The notes under the pieces are model-generated. The model was not told where the DNA came from. It ran no database searches and was given only the letters and a program-made list of their open reading frames with translations. From IMG/VR virus record IMGVR_UViG_3300048687_000085, positions 1-37,813 of that record: a DNA stretch of 37,813 nucleotides; one strand, 5' to 3'. Within the stretch, counting starts at the first letter, position 1; each line of letters begins with the position of its first letter. The DNA is from a virus. Shown in pieces: positions 31,059 through 37,813 of the stretch. Made by a program: the position numbers and the translations under genes.

Positions 31059-31804
31059 AGGGAAATGCGTGGATTACCCTTTGTACTTGGGACCAGATAC
31101 CTCATCTGGATGAAGAGGCAAAAGCCACCCTCCTTAGCAGCTACCCGGATTACCAGCGTGACGCCAGGTCGAAGGGTGTACCGAGCCTCGGTTCAGGAGC
31201 GATCTACAAAGTCGCGGAGTCCGAGATCACGATCGACGATATCCCCATCCCGGCCCACTGGCCGAGAGCGTACGGATTCGACGTCGGGTGGAGATGGAGT
31301 GCCGCGGTATGGGGAGCCCTCGACCGCGACAACGACACGCTGTACGTCACCGCGGAGCACTACCGTTCGGAAAGCGAGCCGGTGATCCACGCAGAAGCCA
31401 TCAAGGCACGAGGAGCGTGGATCAAGGGAGCGATAGACCCGGCAGCTCGGGGACGCGGCCAGATCGACGGGCGGAACCTGCTGGACATGTATAGGGATCT
31501 CGGACTCGACCTTGTGCCCGCGGAGAACAGCGTCGAAACCGGAATCTACGAACTCCTGATGCGGATGACCAGCGGCCGCCTGAAGATCTTCAAGTCCTGC
31601 CAGAACCTGCTGGCCGAGTACAGATTGTATAGAAGGGATGAGCGTGGCCGGATCGTGAAAGAGCGCGATCATGCTCTGGATGCACTGAGGTACATGCACG
31701 GCCATTTTATAGAGATCTGCGCCACCCAGCCGGCCCCCCAGAAGGAGAAGCCGGTCTCGGCCTGGGCCTCAGCGGGTAGCTTTAGTACCGGATGGATGGG
31801 GTAG
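31037..31804 (+). pseudogene. Terminase large subunit, C-terminal nuclease half (split terL)
   Basis: 255 aa from TTG 31037 (or ATG 31046). It starts at the end of the ATPase linker (TWDQIPHLDEEAKATLLSSY, then RDARSKGVPSLGSGAIYKV) and holds the whole RNase H-like nuclease: acidic residues in YGFDVGWRWSA (about 88), IDPAARGRGQIDG (about 133) and ERDHALDALRYM (about 214). All three catalytic Asp are present, so selection has kept the domain. No strong Shine-Dalgarno precedes the start. The protein would be the headful nuclease, if made. Confidence 0.85.
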
Positions 31805-31835
31805 CAAATGGATGTACACTATCCAAGACTGAGGT

Positions 31836-31905
31836 TACGTCGGGCCTGGTTACGTCGGGTCGGGTGACGCGAGGTAAGGTGGCGCAGGGTGACGTCAGGT
31901 AAGGG
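31836..31905. repeat. Degenerate 5-nt periodic repeat, left block
   Basis: About 14 pentamers of the form N-G/C-G-T/C-N in unbroken 5-nt register (aggtt acgtc gggcc tggtt, then acgtc gggtc gggtg acgcg). It ends in aggtaaggg, which can act as the Shine-Dalgarno of the gene at 31927. Confidence 0.8.
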
Positions 31906-31926
31906 TAATGTGATATAACACTGCCG

Positions 31927-32493
31927 ATGGCAGTTACTGCAATCTGCAGTTTTGAAAGCCTCAGTCCCCTATCGTTCTCGCGGCATTACACGGTCGAGAA
32001 AACCCAGAAGGAATCCCCCCTTGATTACGAGAAGCGCACCTGGCGCGAGAAGTGCCATGTAAACGAGGATGGGTTTGTCTTCATCCCGCCGATGGCGTTC
32101 AAGCTCTGCCTGGCGGAAGCCGCGAAGTACCGCAGTGAGCGCATACCGGGTAAGGGTACATCGACGTACACCAAGCATTTCGAGGCCGGCGTGCTGGTGC
32201 TCGAGCCGCTCGTGCTTCCGATCAAGAAGGAGGATGTCCAGGGGGAATGGCTGTTCCTGCCCTCCGATGGACGGCGCGGCGGGGGCAAGCGGGTCGAGCG
32301 CTGCTTCCCAGTAGTTCCGCACTGGTCTGGCGATGTGACGTTCTATGTCCTCGACGCCACGATCACGGAGGATGTGTTCCGGGAGCATGTCGTTGAGATG
32401 GGCAACTTCATTGGTTTGTTGCGGTTCCGTCCGAGAAACAATGGTTATTATGGACGGTTCACATTGAAGAATCTGGTTTGGCGGGTTGAGTAA
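31927..32493 (+). CDS. Unknown protein flanked by pentamer repeats, weakly RAMP-like C-terminus
   Basis: 188 aa. Segments: EKTQKESPLDYEKRTWREKC, then GFVFIPPMAFKLCLAEAAKY, GTSTYTKHFEAGVLVLEPLV and, at the end, GNFIGLLRFRPRNNGYYGRF. The closing Gly-rich GxxIGxxRxRPxNxGxxGRF loop followed by a beta-strand recalls the Gly-rich loop of RAMP (Cas5/6/7-like) folds, but this is one motif and could be chance. The FIPPMAFKxCLxxAAKY part resembles where Cas7-like proteins insert a helix. It is not near CRISPR repeats or other cas genes. Likely a nucleic-acid-binding phage early protein. Confidence 0.5.
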   Translation: MAVTAICSFESLSPLSFSRHYTVEKTQKESPLDYEKRTWREKCHVNEDGFVFIPPMAFKLCLAEAAKYRSERIPGKGTSTYTKHFEAGVLVLEPLVLPIKKEDVQGEWLFLPSDGRRGGGKRVERCFPVVPHWSGDVTFYVLDATITEDVFREHVVEMGNFIGLLRFRPRNNGYYGRFTLKNLVWRVE

Positions 32494-32501
32494 GTGTTGC
32501 T

Positions 32502-32918
32502 TAGGTCAGGCAAGGCCAGGTGTGGCAGCGTGACGTTTGGCAGGGTGCGGTAAGGTAAGGATTCTACGGTGCGGTGCTGTTACGCGACGTGCGTTAAGTT
32601 AACGCCGGGTTTGGTGGCGTCTGGTCCAGCAACGTAAGGTAAGGGATTTTGTGGTCCGGTGACGTGTGGCGAGGTGGCGTGAGCCTAGGTGTCGTGAGGT
32701 AAGGTGGCGTCTCGTAAGGTAAGGGATTTATGGTGTGGTGCGGCGCGGTCGCGTCAGATACGGTAGGGCTTGGTCGGGTCTGGTGCGGTAAGGTAAGGGA
32801 TTTTCTGGTGTGGTCCGGTGACGTGAGACTGGGCAAGGTCGGGTACGACACGGTGTGGTGAGGTATGGCTAGGTGTCGTCGGGTCTCGCTGGTCGGGTTT
32901 GGTCCGGCAAGTTAAGGT
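32502..32918. repeat. Degenerate 5-nt periodic repeat, right block
   Basis: About 80 pentamers of the form NNG(T/C)N, typically GGT-centred, with few register slips. A longer word, GGTAAGGTAAGG then GATTT, recurs about every 80 nt (near 32549, 32634, 32715 and 32788), and a final TTAAGGTAAGGG lies 1 nt before the ATG at 32925. The opposite strand is open for 85 codons as a Ser/Thr/Pro/His-rich peptide, which the periodicity alone explains. No gene is believed here. Confidence 0.85.
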
Positions 32919-32924
32919 AAGGGC

Positions 32925-33446
32925 ATGCAATTTGAGATCAAGCGGTACCCCCAATGGAAACAACTCTATGACGCAGCTACTCCCCTGATCGAAGAGGGGA
33001 TGCGGCAGTTCACCTACGAGGAGCTGTCGAACCTCGCTGGCATGGATATCACCTCCGACGCCGGCCGGTCGCAGTTCTACCGTTTCCGCAAGACGCTCCT
33101 GCGAGAGAAAGCCTTGTGGATGGAGAACGACGTTAAAAAAGGCTACAGCGTGATTGCGGCCAAGGATCAGTCCACATCCGCCTATAAGCGGGTCCGTGCG
33201 GCGAAACGAAAGATCGGCATGGCTACGGCAATCAATTCGTACGTTCGGGCCGAAGACCTGACGCCGGAGCAGCGCTGCATGCAAGCGGCTACCGCGGTAG
33301 TGCTCCATGAGCTCGGCAAGGCGTTCGTGACCACAGGCAAAAAGCTCACGATTGTCGCGAAAGAGATGGGCAAGGTGGACGTGGACCTCGACAAGCTGGT
33401 CGAGTCCATCTCGGGTAAGCCGAGTAAGACTCTGAAGTCCGCCTAA
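32925..33446 (+). CDS. Unknown protein after the pentamer repeat
   Basis: 173 aa. The N-terminal half is helical with a possible winged-helix (MRQFTYEELSNLAGMDITSD, GRSQFYRFRKTLLREKALWM), then a basic linker (AYKRVRAAKRKIGMATAINS) and a helical end (CMQAATAVVLHELGKAF, LTIVAKEMGKVDVDLDKLVE). No family recognised. The ATG lies right behind the last repeat unit TAAGGTAAGGGC, which is its Shine-Dalgarno. Confidence 0.62.
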   Translation: MQFEIKRYPQWKQLYDAATPLIEEGMRQFTYEELSNLAGMDITSDAGRSQFYRFRKTLLREKALWMENDVKKGYSVIAAKDQSTSAYKRVRAAKRKIGMATAINSYVRAEDLTPEQRCMQAATAVVLHELGKAFVTTGKKLTIVAKEMGKVDVDLDKLVESISGKPSKTLKSA

Positions 33447-33554
33447 GCTGTTTCACAAACGTCCCCCTAAACCGGCCATCTCGGCTATTGCAAACACAGC
33501 CATCTTTGAGCCCTGAAAACCTGTTTCAGAATCGATCCTTTGTGATGATGGGGA

Positions 33555-33821
33555 ATGATGGACCTAAGCGAGTTCATACGCGAGAGAAACGAGGCACTCG
33601 TAAGCCTTGACGAGGCACGCATCCGCGCCTATGGCAAGAAGTACGGGGCGTGGATGTCGGATGAGGCTGAGGTATTCTGGCGGTCTGTTCACAAGGCGAT
33701 CGCAGCGATTCCCGATTTGCCGTTAGACGTGAGGCAAAAGAGCAAAGCGTGGTTGGATGCGAGAAACTCTTCAAGTTTTGATGACGGCGAGTTAACCGAG
33801 GTTAACCCCAACGCAAGATAA
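33555..33821 (+). CDS. Small hypothetical protein
   Basis: 88 aa, helical (LSEFIRERNEALVSLDEARI, MSDEAEVFWRSVHKAIAAIP). The second Met (33558) is an equally good start. Many phages carry small proteins of this kind with FWxxxHKA; none has a function I know. It opens the right-hand cluster of small genes, about 110 nt after the previous gene. Confidence 0.58.
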   Translation: MMDLSEFIRERNEALVSLDEARIRAYGKKYGAWMSDEAEVFWRSVHKAIAAIPDLPLDVRQKSKAWLDARNSSSFDDGELTEVNPNAR

Positions 33822-33859
33822 GGTACGTTCTCATTCCAAGCTAGATAAGTAACAGCCTA

Positions 33860-34078
33860 ATGGACAAAGCCGTGAAGCAGTTGCGTGTCACCACGGCCGC
33901 GGTACTTGGGCGTCCGGATCACACCGACATCCGGCTGATGTACGGCAGGTCGGGCGAGATAGGTACGGTAAGGCTGCATACAGACGACTTTGCGGATTTC
34001 CTCGAGTCGCTGCGTACCGGCTTCCCCACTGTTGCCGTGACCCAATCGCCCATCAGGAAGTACCAAGAGGAGGACTGA
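33860..34078 (+). CDS. Small hypothetical protein
   Basis: 72 aa, probably a small alpha/beta fold (VTTAAVLGRPDHTDIRLMYG, VRLHTDDFADFLESLRTGFP). No motif. It is separated from the next membrane-protein gene by 1 nt and shares its leader. Confidence 0.55.
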   Translation: MDKAVKQLRVTTAAVLGRPDHTDIRLMYGRSGEIGTVRLHTDDFADFLESLRTGFPTVAVTQSPIRKYQEED

Positions 34079-34079
34079 T

Positions 34080-34271
34080 ATGGATGTAATCCAGCTACTG
34101 ATCATTCTGGTTGTTGTCGGGGTGATACTTTACTTCTGCAACCATTACCTTCCGCTTGACCCTCCGATCCGGATGATCATCAACGTCGTGGTGGTACTCA
34201 TTCTGCTGCTCTGGGTACTCCGGTTATTCGGGTTCGGTAGCTACGTGATCGGGGTTCCGCGGGCGAGATGA
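34080..34271 (+). CDS. Two-TM protein, Thivi_2564-like
   Basis: 63 aa with two membrane helices (residues about 3-22, VIQLLIILVVVGVILYFCNH, and 30-52, IRMIINVVVVLILLLWVLRL) and a short polar link. This pattern matches small membrane proteins described as the Thivi_2564 family, found in bacteria and phages. It could serve as a holin, but no endolysin is adjacent. AGGAGG upstream of the ATG. Confidence 0.68.
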   Translation: MDVIQLLIILVVVGVILYFCNHYLPLDPPIRMIINVVVVLILLLWVLRLFGFGSYVIGVPRAR

Positions 34272-34291
34272 ACGAATAAGAGGAACCGAGT

Positions 34292-34915
34292 ATGGATCAT
34301 GAATGGAATGACTTGATGGCTGATGGCGAATTCTCTATCTTGTCGGAGATTCTTACGGGAAGAGTCCTCTTCCACGAGGTTGTGCGGACAGTCAGGGTCA
34401 TCGACTTCGCCGAGGACAGACACCAGTGTATATATCAAAACATGCTGGACCTGTATAGGCGAGGCGAAGTGGTCAATCGGGTCACCGTAGCCAACGAGTT
34501 GATGAAGAACGGCGCGTTGGAATCAATTGGCGGCCTCAGCTATCTGGTGAGCATGTCTCCTGATGAGATCGAGGGAGGACCTACCGAAGAAGAACTATTG
34601 GAGGGGATGAGAGACGCAGCAGAGGCAGTCCGCGACCAGGATGTGAGGCAACGAATTGTACTGGCTGCACAGCGCCTGATGGACCGGGCTCTTTTGAGTA
34701 CAGTAGAGGATGATCCTATGCCAATCTCAAAGAAAAAACTGGAAGAAGTCGCTGTTGCCGATGGGCTTTTGGCAATCGCCAACAGCCTGAATGCGGTCGC
34801 AAAGGCCATCCGCGAATTGGGACTCAACAACGCGGGAACCCCTATGGGCGCGATTGAACTTCTGGCAAAGGAAGTCAGGGATGGGTTCCAAAGCCTGAGT
34901 CTGAATTCTGAATGA
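34292..34915 (+). CDS. DnaB helicase N-terminal-domain protein without helicase
   Basis: 207 aa. Residues 13-90 match the DnaB N-terminal domain: SILSEILTGRVLFHEVVRTV, IDFAEDRHQCIYQNMLDLYR, RGEVVNRVTVANELMKNGAL, ESIGGLSYLVSM. In a real replicative helicase a RecA-like ATPase follows; here residues 91-207 are only helices (EEELLEGMRDAAEAVRDQDV, ADGLLAIANSLNAVAKAIRE) with no Walker A. The protein could bind host primase or DnaB and redirect or block it. It overlaps the next gene by 4 nt. Confidence 0.78.
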   Translation: MDHEWNDLMADGEFSILSEILTGRVLFHEVVRTVRVIDFAEDRHQCIYQNMLDLYRRGEVVNRVTVANELMKNGALESIGGLSYLVSMSPDEIEGGPTEEELLEGMRDAAEAVRDQDVRQRIVLAAQRLMDRALLSTVEDDPMPISKKKLEEVAVADGLLAIANSLNAVAKAIRELGLNNAGTPMGAIELLAKEVRDGFQSLSLNSE

Positions 34916-35283
34916 AGTTGCGCTATGTGGTACTTGCGGTATGGCGCGAAGGCATGCAGGGACAATCGGGATATTACGACGTTCAACTCAACTGCGGTCA
35001 CACAAAGCGGATCGAGAGCAAGGGGCTAATATATTCGCTGGTCTGCTTAAACTGTCCCGGAGTTGGAGATGAAGCAGCCCCGGAATCGTCTAACGCCCGG
35101 AGGGATTCCAAAATGAATGCCAAGAAGTTAGTAGCCGTCCGCGAGTTCACGGACAAGCAGGGCGTGAAGCATAAAGCGGGCGACCGCATCGAGGTGGATG
35201 AGGACTATGGCAAGGAACTGATCCGCCGCGGGGAAGTGAAAGAAGAACCGAGCGCAGAGCAACAACCAGCGGAACAGAAATGA
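34912..35283 (+). CDS. Zinc-knuckle plus C-terminal domain protein
   Basis: 123 aa. Residues 20-50 carry LNCGHTKR...SLVCLNC, a CGH...CxxC zinc knuckle. After a linker, residues 68-110 (MNAKKLVAVREFTDKQGVKH, KAGDRIEVDEDYGKELIRRG) form a small domain like a phage head-tail or gpW/FII-type accessory piece. The internal ATG at 35113 could produce that domain alone. Starts by ATGA overlap. Confidence 0.55.
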   Translation: MKLRYVVLAVWREGMQGQSGYYDVQLNCGHTKRIESKGLIYSLVCLNCPGVGDEAAPESSNARRDSKMNAKKLVAVREFTDKQGVKHKAGDRIEVDEDYGKELIRRGEVKEEPSAEQQPAEQK

Positions 35284-35624
35284 CCACCCAAGCCACACAG
35301 TATCCAGCCGAGACGACACACCGTCACCGGGATTCAGAGACGAAGGACCGGGAGCACAAATCAACCAGCATCCCGTTTGCGATCCACGAACTGGACGACG
35401 AGGACTGCCTGATCATCCGGCTGGACCGCAAAGACCCGGCCAGGCGGAAGATCATGGGCGCGATCCAGGCGGCCCTCGAGCAGGACCAGCGCACCGACGA
35501 AGCGGTCAGGGCCAAGGCGTACGCGCAGGAGAAGTTGCCGGACGACTGGCGTAGGAAGATGCCATCCGTCACGGGCGATCCGAATGACCCCGGAACCAGG
35601 GCCTACCGCAAACCAGCCGAATAA
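35280..35624 (+). CDS. Hypothetical protein
   Basis: 114 aa. Charged N-terminus (THRHRDSETKDREHKS), a beta-like stretch (IPFAIHELDDEDCLIIRLDR) and a helix (RKIMGAIQAALEQDQRTDEA). ATGA overlap with the gene before, and its 3' end overlaps the small gene at 35584. No family seen. Confidence 0.55.
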   Translation: MTTQATQYPAETTHRHRDSETKDREHKSTSIPFAIHELDDEDCLIIRLDRKDPARRKIMGAIQAALEQDQRTDEAVRAKAYAQEKLPDDWRRKMPSVTGDPNDPGTRAYRKPAE

Positions 35625-35751
35625 GGAGCGCCCGAAGTTCGTCACATTCCGGATGCCGTGCAAGCGCACGATCCGGCTGCTTGATACCCCGCAGTTACGA
35701 GCGAACGCGCAGCGGATGCGGTGGGTTGAAGTTCGCATAGACTCGAAGTAA
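35584..35751 (+). CDS. Small basic hypothetical protein
   Basis: 55 aa: MTPEPGPTANQPNKERPKFV, then RMPCKRTIRLLDTPQLRANA and WVEVRIDSK. It overlaps the previous gene by 41 nt. An internal ATG at 35653 would leave 32 residues. Weak evidence: length, basic composition and tight packing. Confidence 0.4.
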   Translation: MTPEPGPTANQPNKERPKFVTFRMPCKRTIRLLDTPQLRANAQRMRWVEVRIDSK

Positions 35752-35757
35752 TCCCTA

Positions 35758-35853
35758 ATGGTCCCGGAGCGCGTTTGGTGGATCGTCCTGATCTGGGCCT
35801 GCGCGGTCTGGCTGATCTGCTGGCTATGGCACCGGTGGCGAAGTAGACAGTAG
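35758..35853 (+). CDS. Tiny single-pass membrane peptide
   Basis: 31 aa: MVPERVWWIVLIWACAVWLI, then CWLWHRWRSRQ. One Trp-rich membrane helix with a basic cytoplasmic end, the layout of very small phage holin/spanin accessory or toxin-like peptides. Starts 6 nt after the previous stop. Confidence 0.45.
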   Translation: MVPERVWWIVLIWACAVWLICWLWHRWRSRQ

Positions 35854-35860
35854 GATCACT

Positions 35861-36067
35861 ATGTGGAGCCCTTCGCACGAAGCTCATGCCACACGCATGC
35901 GAAGCGAGGCGGAACCTCCAATGCGGCGGATGAGGACACGCCGGCCGGACATGAAGTACGCAGCGTTAGACGCCGATGTCAGGCTGCGGTTGACACGGTT
36001 GACAAGCACGCTCGATCCAGATACCACGTTCACCGTGTTTTATGGGCGGCATTCATCGGCTCCTTAA
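35861..36067 (+). CDS. Doubtful hypothetical protein
   Basis: 68 aa, Arg-rich, with a reasonable end (MKYAALDADVRLRLTRLTST, LDPDTTFTVFYGRH). An 82-aa frame at 35863 overlaps it. Which of the two, if either, is real is unclear. The internal ATG at 35951 may be the true start. Confidence 0.3.
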   Translation: MWSPSHEAHATRMRSEAEPPMRRMRTRRPDMKYAALDADVRLRLTRLTSTLDPDTTFTVFYGRHSSAP

Positions 36068-36165
36068 TCGACAGGTCCGGAGAGCGAACTCCTAAAGGGT
36101 TGTTTTGGTAAAGCCGCTTGCCGGGGAGTCGGTTCCGGTGAGCCGCCCCACCCGAAGATAAAAGT

Positions 36166-36330
36166 ATGAGACTTCCATGCTATGGATGCGGTAAGTCGGT
36201 ATCGAGTGAAGTACCGGAAGACACGGTCGTTCGCGCTGCGTTGTTTTGTCCGGAATGCATCGAGATCATGGTAGACAAAGGCCTGCTACGGGGCCTGCCT
36301 GACCAGCCGTTCGGCAAGAGTAAAGTGTGA
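36166..36330 (+). CDS. Small zinc-ribbon protein
   Basis: 54 aa: MRLPCYGCGKSVSSEVPEDT, then LFCPECIEIMVDKG. Two CxxC knuckles (CYGC, CPEC) 20 residues apart form a complete zinc ribbon. Its TGA is immediately followed by the ATG of the LamG gene. Confidence 0.62.
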   Translation: MRLPCYGCGKSVSSEVPEDTVVRAALFCPECIEIMVDKGLLRGLPDQPFGKSKV

Positions 36331-37813
36331 ATGCGCGTTGCTGTTCTGCTTTTTGCCGCTGTTGCCAGCGCGCAAGACCCCAACTCCGGACTAACCGCGC
36401 ACTGGCGGTTCGATGACAGATCGGGCGCGATAGCCATCGACTCAGCACATCCCGGTGTCTACGTGAAGAACATCAACACCGATCAGTACTACCCGGACTA
36501 CGGCAAGTATCCAGGACAGATCGTAGGGGCACAGTGGGGAGAAGGGCAGATCGTGGGCGGCCTGAGCTTCGATGGCGTAGGCGATTCCGTGACGGTGCCT
36601 TCGATCCCGATCCCGTCGGCATTCAGCGTATCGGCATGGGTCAAGCCAACGGCAGCGCAGGACGGATTTGCACGGATCGTAGAAACGAGCTATAGCGTTG
36701 GCGTGTTCCTGGGCGTGGATAGCAACGGCCCTACCTACAAGATGATGGTCAACGGCGGGTCAGGGAGCACCGGCAACTGCGGAGCGCAGTACGGGTGTAT
36801 CCAGGGCGGTGCGGTGGTCAACAACACCTGGACGCTGGTAACCGGCACCTATGACGGCTCCGTGGGGCGGCTGTACGTCAATGGCGTGCAGGTTGCGAAC
36901 GATACGGCATACCCGCCATCGACCGCGGCTATGCCGTTGACCATCGGCACGTCCTATGCGTACAGCTATGGGTGGAAGGGCGGCATAGACGATGTACGCA
37001 TCTACGGGCGTGCTCTATCGCCGTCTGAGGTATTGACGCTGTACAACCAGGCCAGCAACGTGCGGTTGCCCCCAGTAGTCATCAGCGGGATGAAGTGCAG
37101 GGAGTCCAGCTTCTTAGGCAAGGACACGCGGACGATGACCTGTGCGATGACCAGCCAGAATACAGCATGGCGTGGAAGCCTGCAGGTCAAGCTCGAGCAC
37201 GCCGATCCCAATATCATCCAGCCGCCTCTCAACTACTCCTGGCCCGTGCTGATGCAGCGTGACGGCAAGTACGCAGTGACCGGCGTGGCAGTCTACGACA
37301 AGGCCGGGACCAAGCCCAAAGTGCTGGGTGCGGACTTCTATGGAGACAGAGCGGCCGCGGAGTGGTACTCGCATACCGAACCGAGAGCGGTGCTGGTGCA
37401 GTCGCTCGATTCGCCCTGCCCGTCGCAGACACCGTGTGCTTCGGGCCTCTATCCGCCTCCGCTGGTTGTGACGGAGATGCGGTGCGAGGCGGCCGCGATG
37501 GATGCTAGTACGCAATCCGTGACCTGCGGGATAGCCGCGAATCAGAACGTGTACAGCGGCACGCTGCGGATCACCTACAACGACGGCACGAATGAAGACC
37601 AGCGGGTGACGCTCGAGCAGCCCACGATTGACGGGGCGTTGACGTACTGGGGCGTGACAGCCGTGGCGGCGAATAGCTCGCAGCCTATCGATCAGGTATC
37701 GTTTGGCGCCGAGTCGCCGATCGCGAATTGGACGCCGGAGACGATCACGCCGTATCCGCCGTCCCCGGCGCCGGAGCGGCTGTATGGCAGTTTCCACCGG
37801 TGGTTGTGCAAGG
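36331..37813 (+). CDS. Secreted LamG-domain protein, partial at window end
   Basis: At least 494 codons with no stop. Signal peptide MRVAVLLFAAVASAQD. Residues about 20-225 are a LamG/concanavalin-like jelly roll: LTAHWRFDDRSGAIAIDSAH, LSFDGVGDSVTVPS, FSVSAWVKP, LVTGTYDGSVGRLYVNGVQV, GGIDDVRIYGRALSPSEV. After this come two similar beta units (about 250-350 and 375-470), each opening VISGMKCRESS / VVTEMRCEAAA with conserved Cys. LamG proteins bind glycans or proteins outside the cell. It might be an adhesion or lysogenic-conversion factor. Reading on into base 1 would add Ala and stop. Confidence 0.8.
   Translation, partial: MRVAVLLFAAVASAQDPNSGLTAHWRFDDRSGAIAIDSAHPGVYVKNINTDQYYPDYGKYPGQIVGAQWGEGQIVGGLSFDGVGDSVTVPSIPIPSAFSVSAWVKPTAAQDGFARIVETSYSVGVFLGVDSNGPTYKMMVNGGSGSTGNCGAQYGCIQGGAVVNNTWTLVTGTYDGSVGRLYVNGVQVANDTAYPPSTAAMPLTIGTSYAYSYGWKGGIDDVRIYGRALSPSEVLTLYNQASNVRLPPVVISGMKCRESSFLGKDTRTMTCAMTSQNTAWRGSLQVKLEHADPNIIQPPLNYSWPVLMQRDGKYAVTGVAVYDKAGTKPKVLGADFYGDRAAAEWYSHTEPRAVLVQSLDSPCPSQTPCASGLYPPPLVVTEMRCEAAAMDASTQSVTCGIAANQNVYSGTLRITYNDGTNEDQRVTLEQPTIDGALTYWGVTAVAANSSQPIDQVSFGAESPIANWTPETITPYPPSPAPERLYGSFHRWLCK

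Noticed and set aside
31927-32493. A CRISPR-Cas locus
   Set aside because: The repeats are 5-nt periodic and degenerate, not 24-40 bp identical units with spacers, and no cas1, cas2 or effector gene is present.
32594-32851. Minus-strand 85-aa Ser/Thr/Pro/His-rich frame
   Set aside because: Its composition follows directly from the pentamer periodicity read on the other strand; no start context and no protein-like hydrophobic pattern.

Overview
The window looks like most or all of the genome of a temperate, P22-like podovirus (short-tailed phage or prophage), about 37.8 kb. The virion genes are recognisable by family, order and length: portal, scaffold, P22-type coat, gp4-like tail accessory, beta-helix tailspike, gp10-like hub and three ejection-type proteins, all on + from 135 to 19134. 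Small and large terminase subunits lie at 29163-31804. The host is probably an acidobacterium or another soil bacterium with moderately high GC. This is only an inference, from secreted proteins with short signal peptides ending AQQ or AQD, a LamG protein, and an NPxGxYGS-repeat protein. No rRNA, tRNA or CRISPR array was seen.

Layout. (1) 1-19134: head, tail and ejection genes on +, interrupted by antisense accessory genes: a Cys-rich protein, three small coiled-coil proteins, an AT-hook-like peptide, an acidic protein and an FkbM methyltransferase. Two of the antisense coiled-coil genes sit in cassettes with matching ends, one end being a three-hairpin element. (2) 22443-19085: a minus-strand operon led by a winged-helix replication protein, followed by small zinc-site proteins, a secreted repeat protein and a two-TM protein. 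(3) 22776-23747: a first tyrosine recombinase on +. (4) 26142-24079: a tightly overlapping minus-strand early operon with Gp157-like, LuxR-HTH-only and HNH proteins. (5) 26247-28991: small + genes, an XRE repressor with a palindromic operator, and a second tyrosine recombinase with att-like repeats after it. (6) 29163-31804: terminase, with terL split between its ATPase and nuclease domains by about 0.7 kb of foreign DNA. (7) 31836-33446: two unknown genes embedded in a long degenerate 5-nt-periodic repeat. (8) 33555-37813: a compact run of small genes, a DnaB N-domain-only protein, and a secreted LamG protein open at the window end.

How it works together: the recombinases and XRE repressor handle integration and lysogeny. 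The replication protein, with the DnaB-N protein as a possible helicase adaptor, would recruit the host replisome. Terminase, portal, scaffold and coat package DNA, and the hub, fibres and ejection proteins deliver it. No endolysin was recognised; several small membrane proteins are holin candidates. Joining the window's two ends closes the last reading frame within two codons, so the contig may be a circularly permuted complete genome.

The observations most worth following are the split terL with its duplicated terL fragment, the pentamer-repeat locus around a protein with a weakly RAMP-like tail, the paired cassettes, and a probable gene overprinted inside the replication gene.
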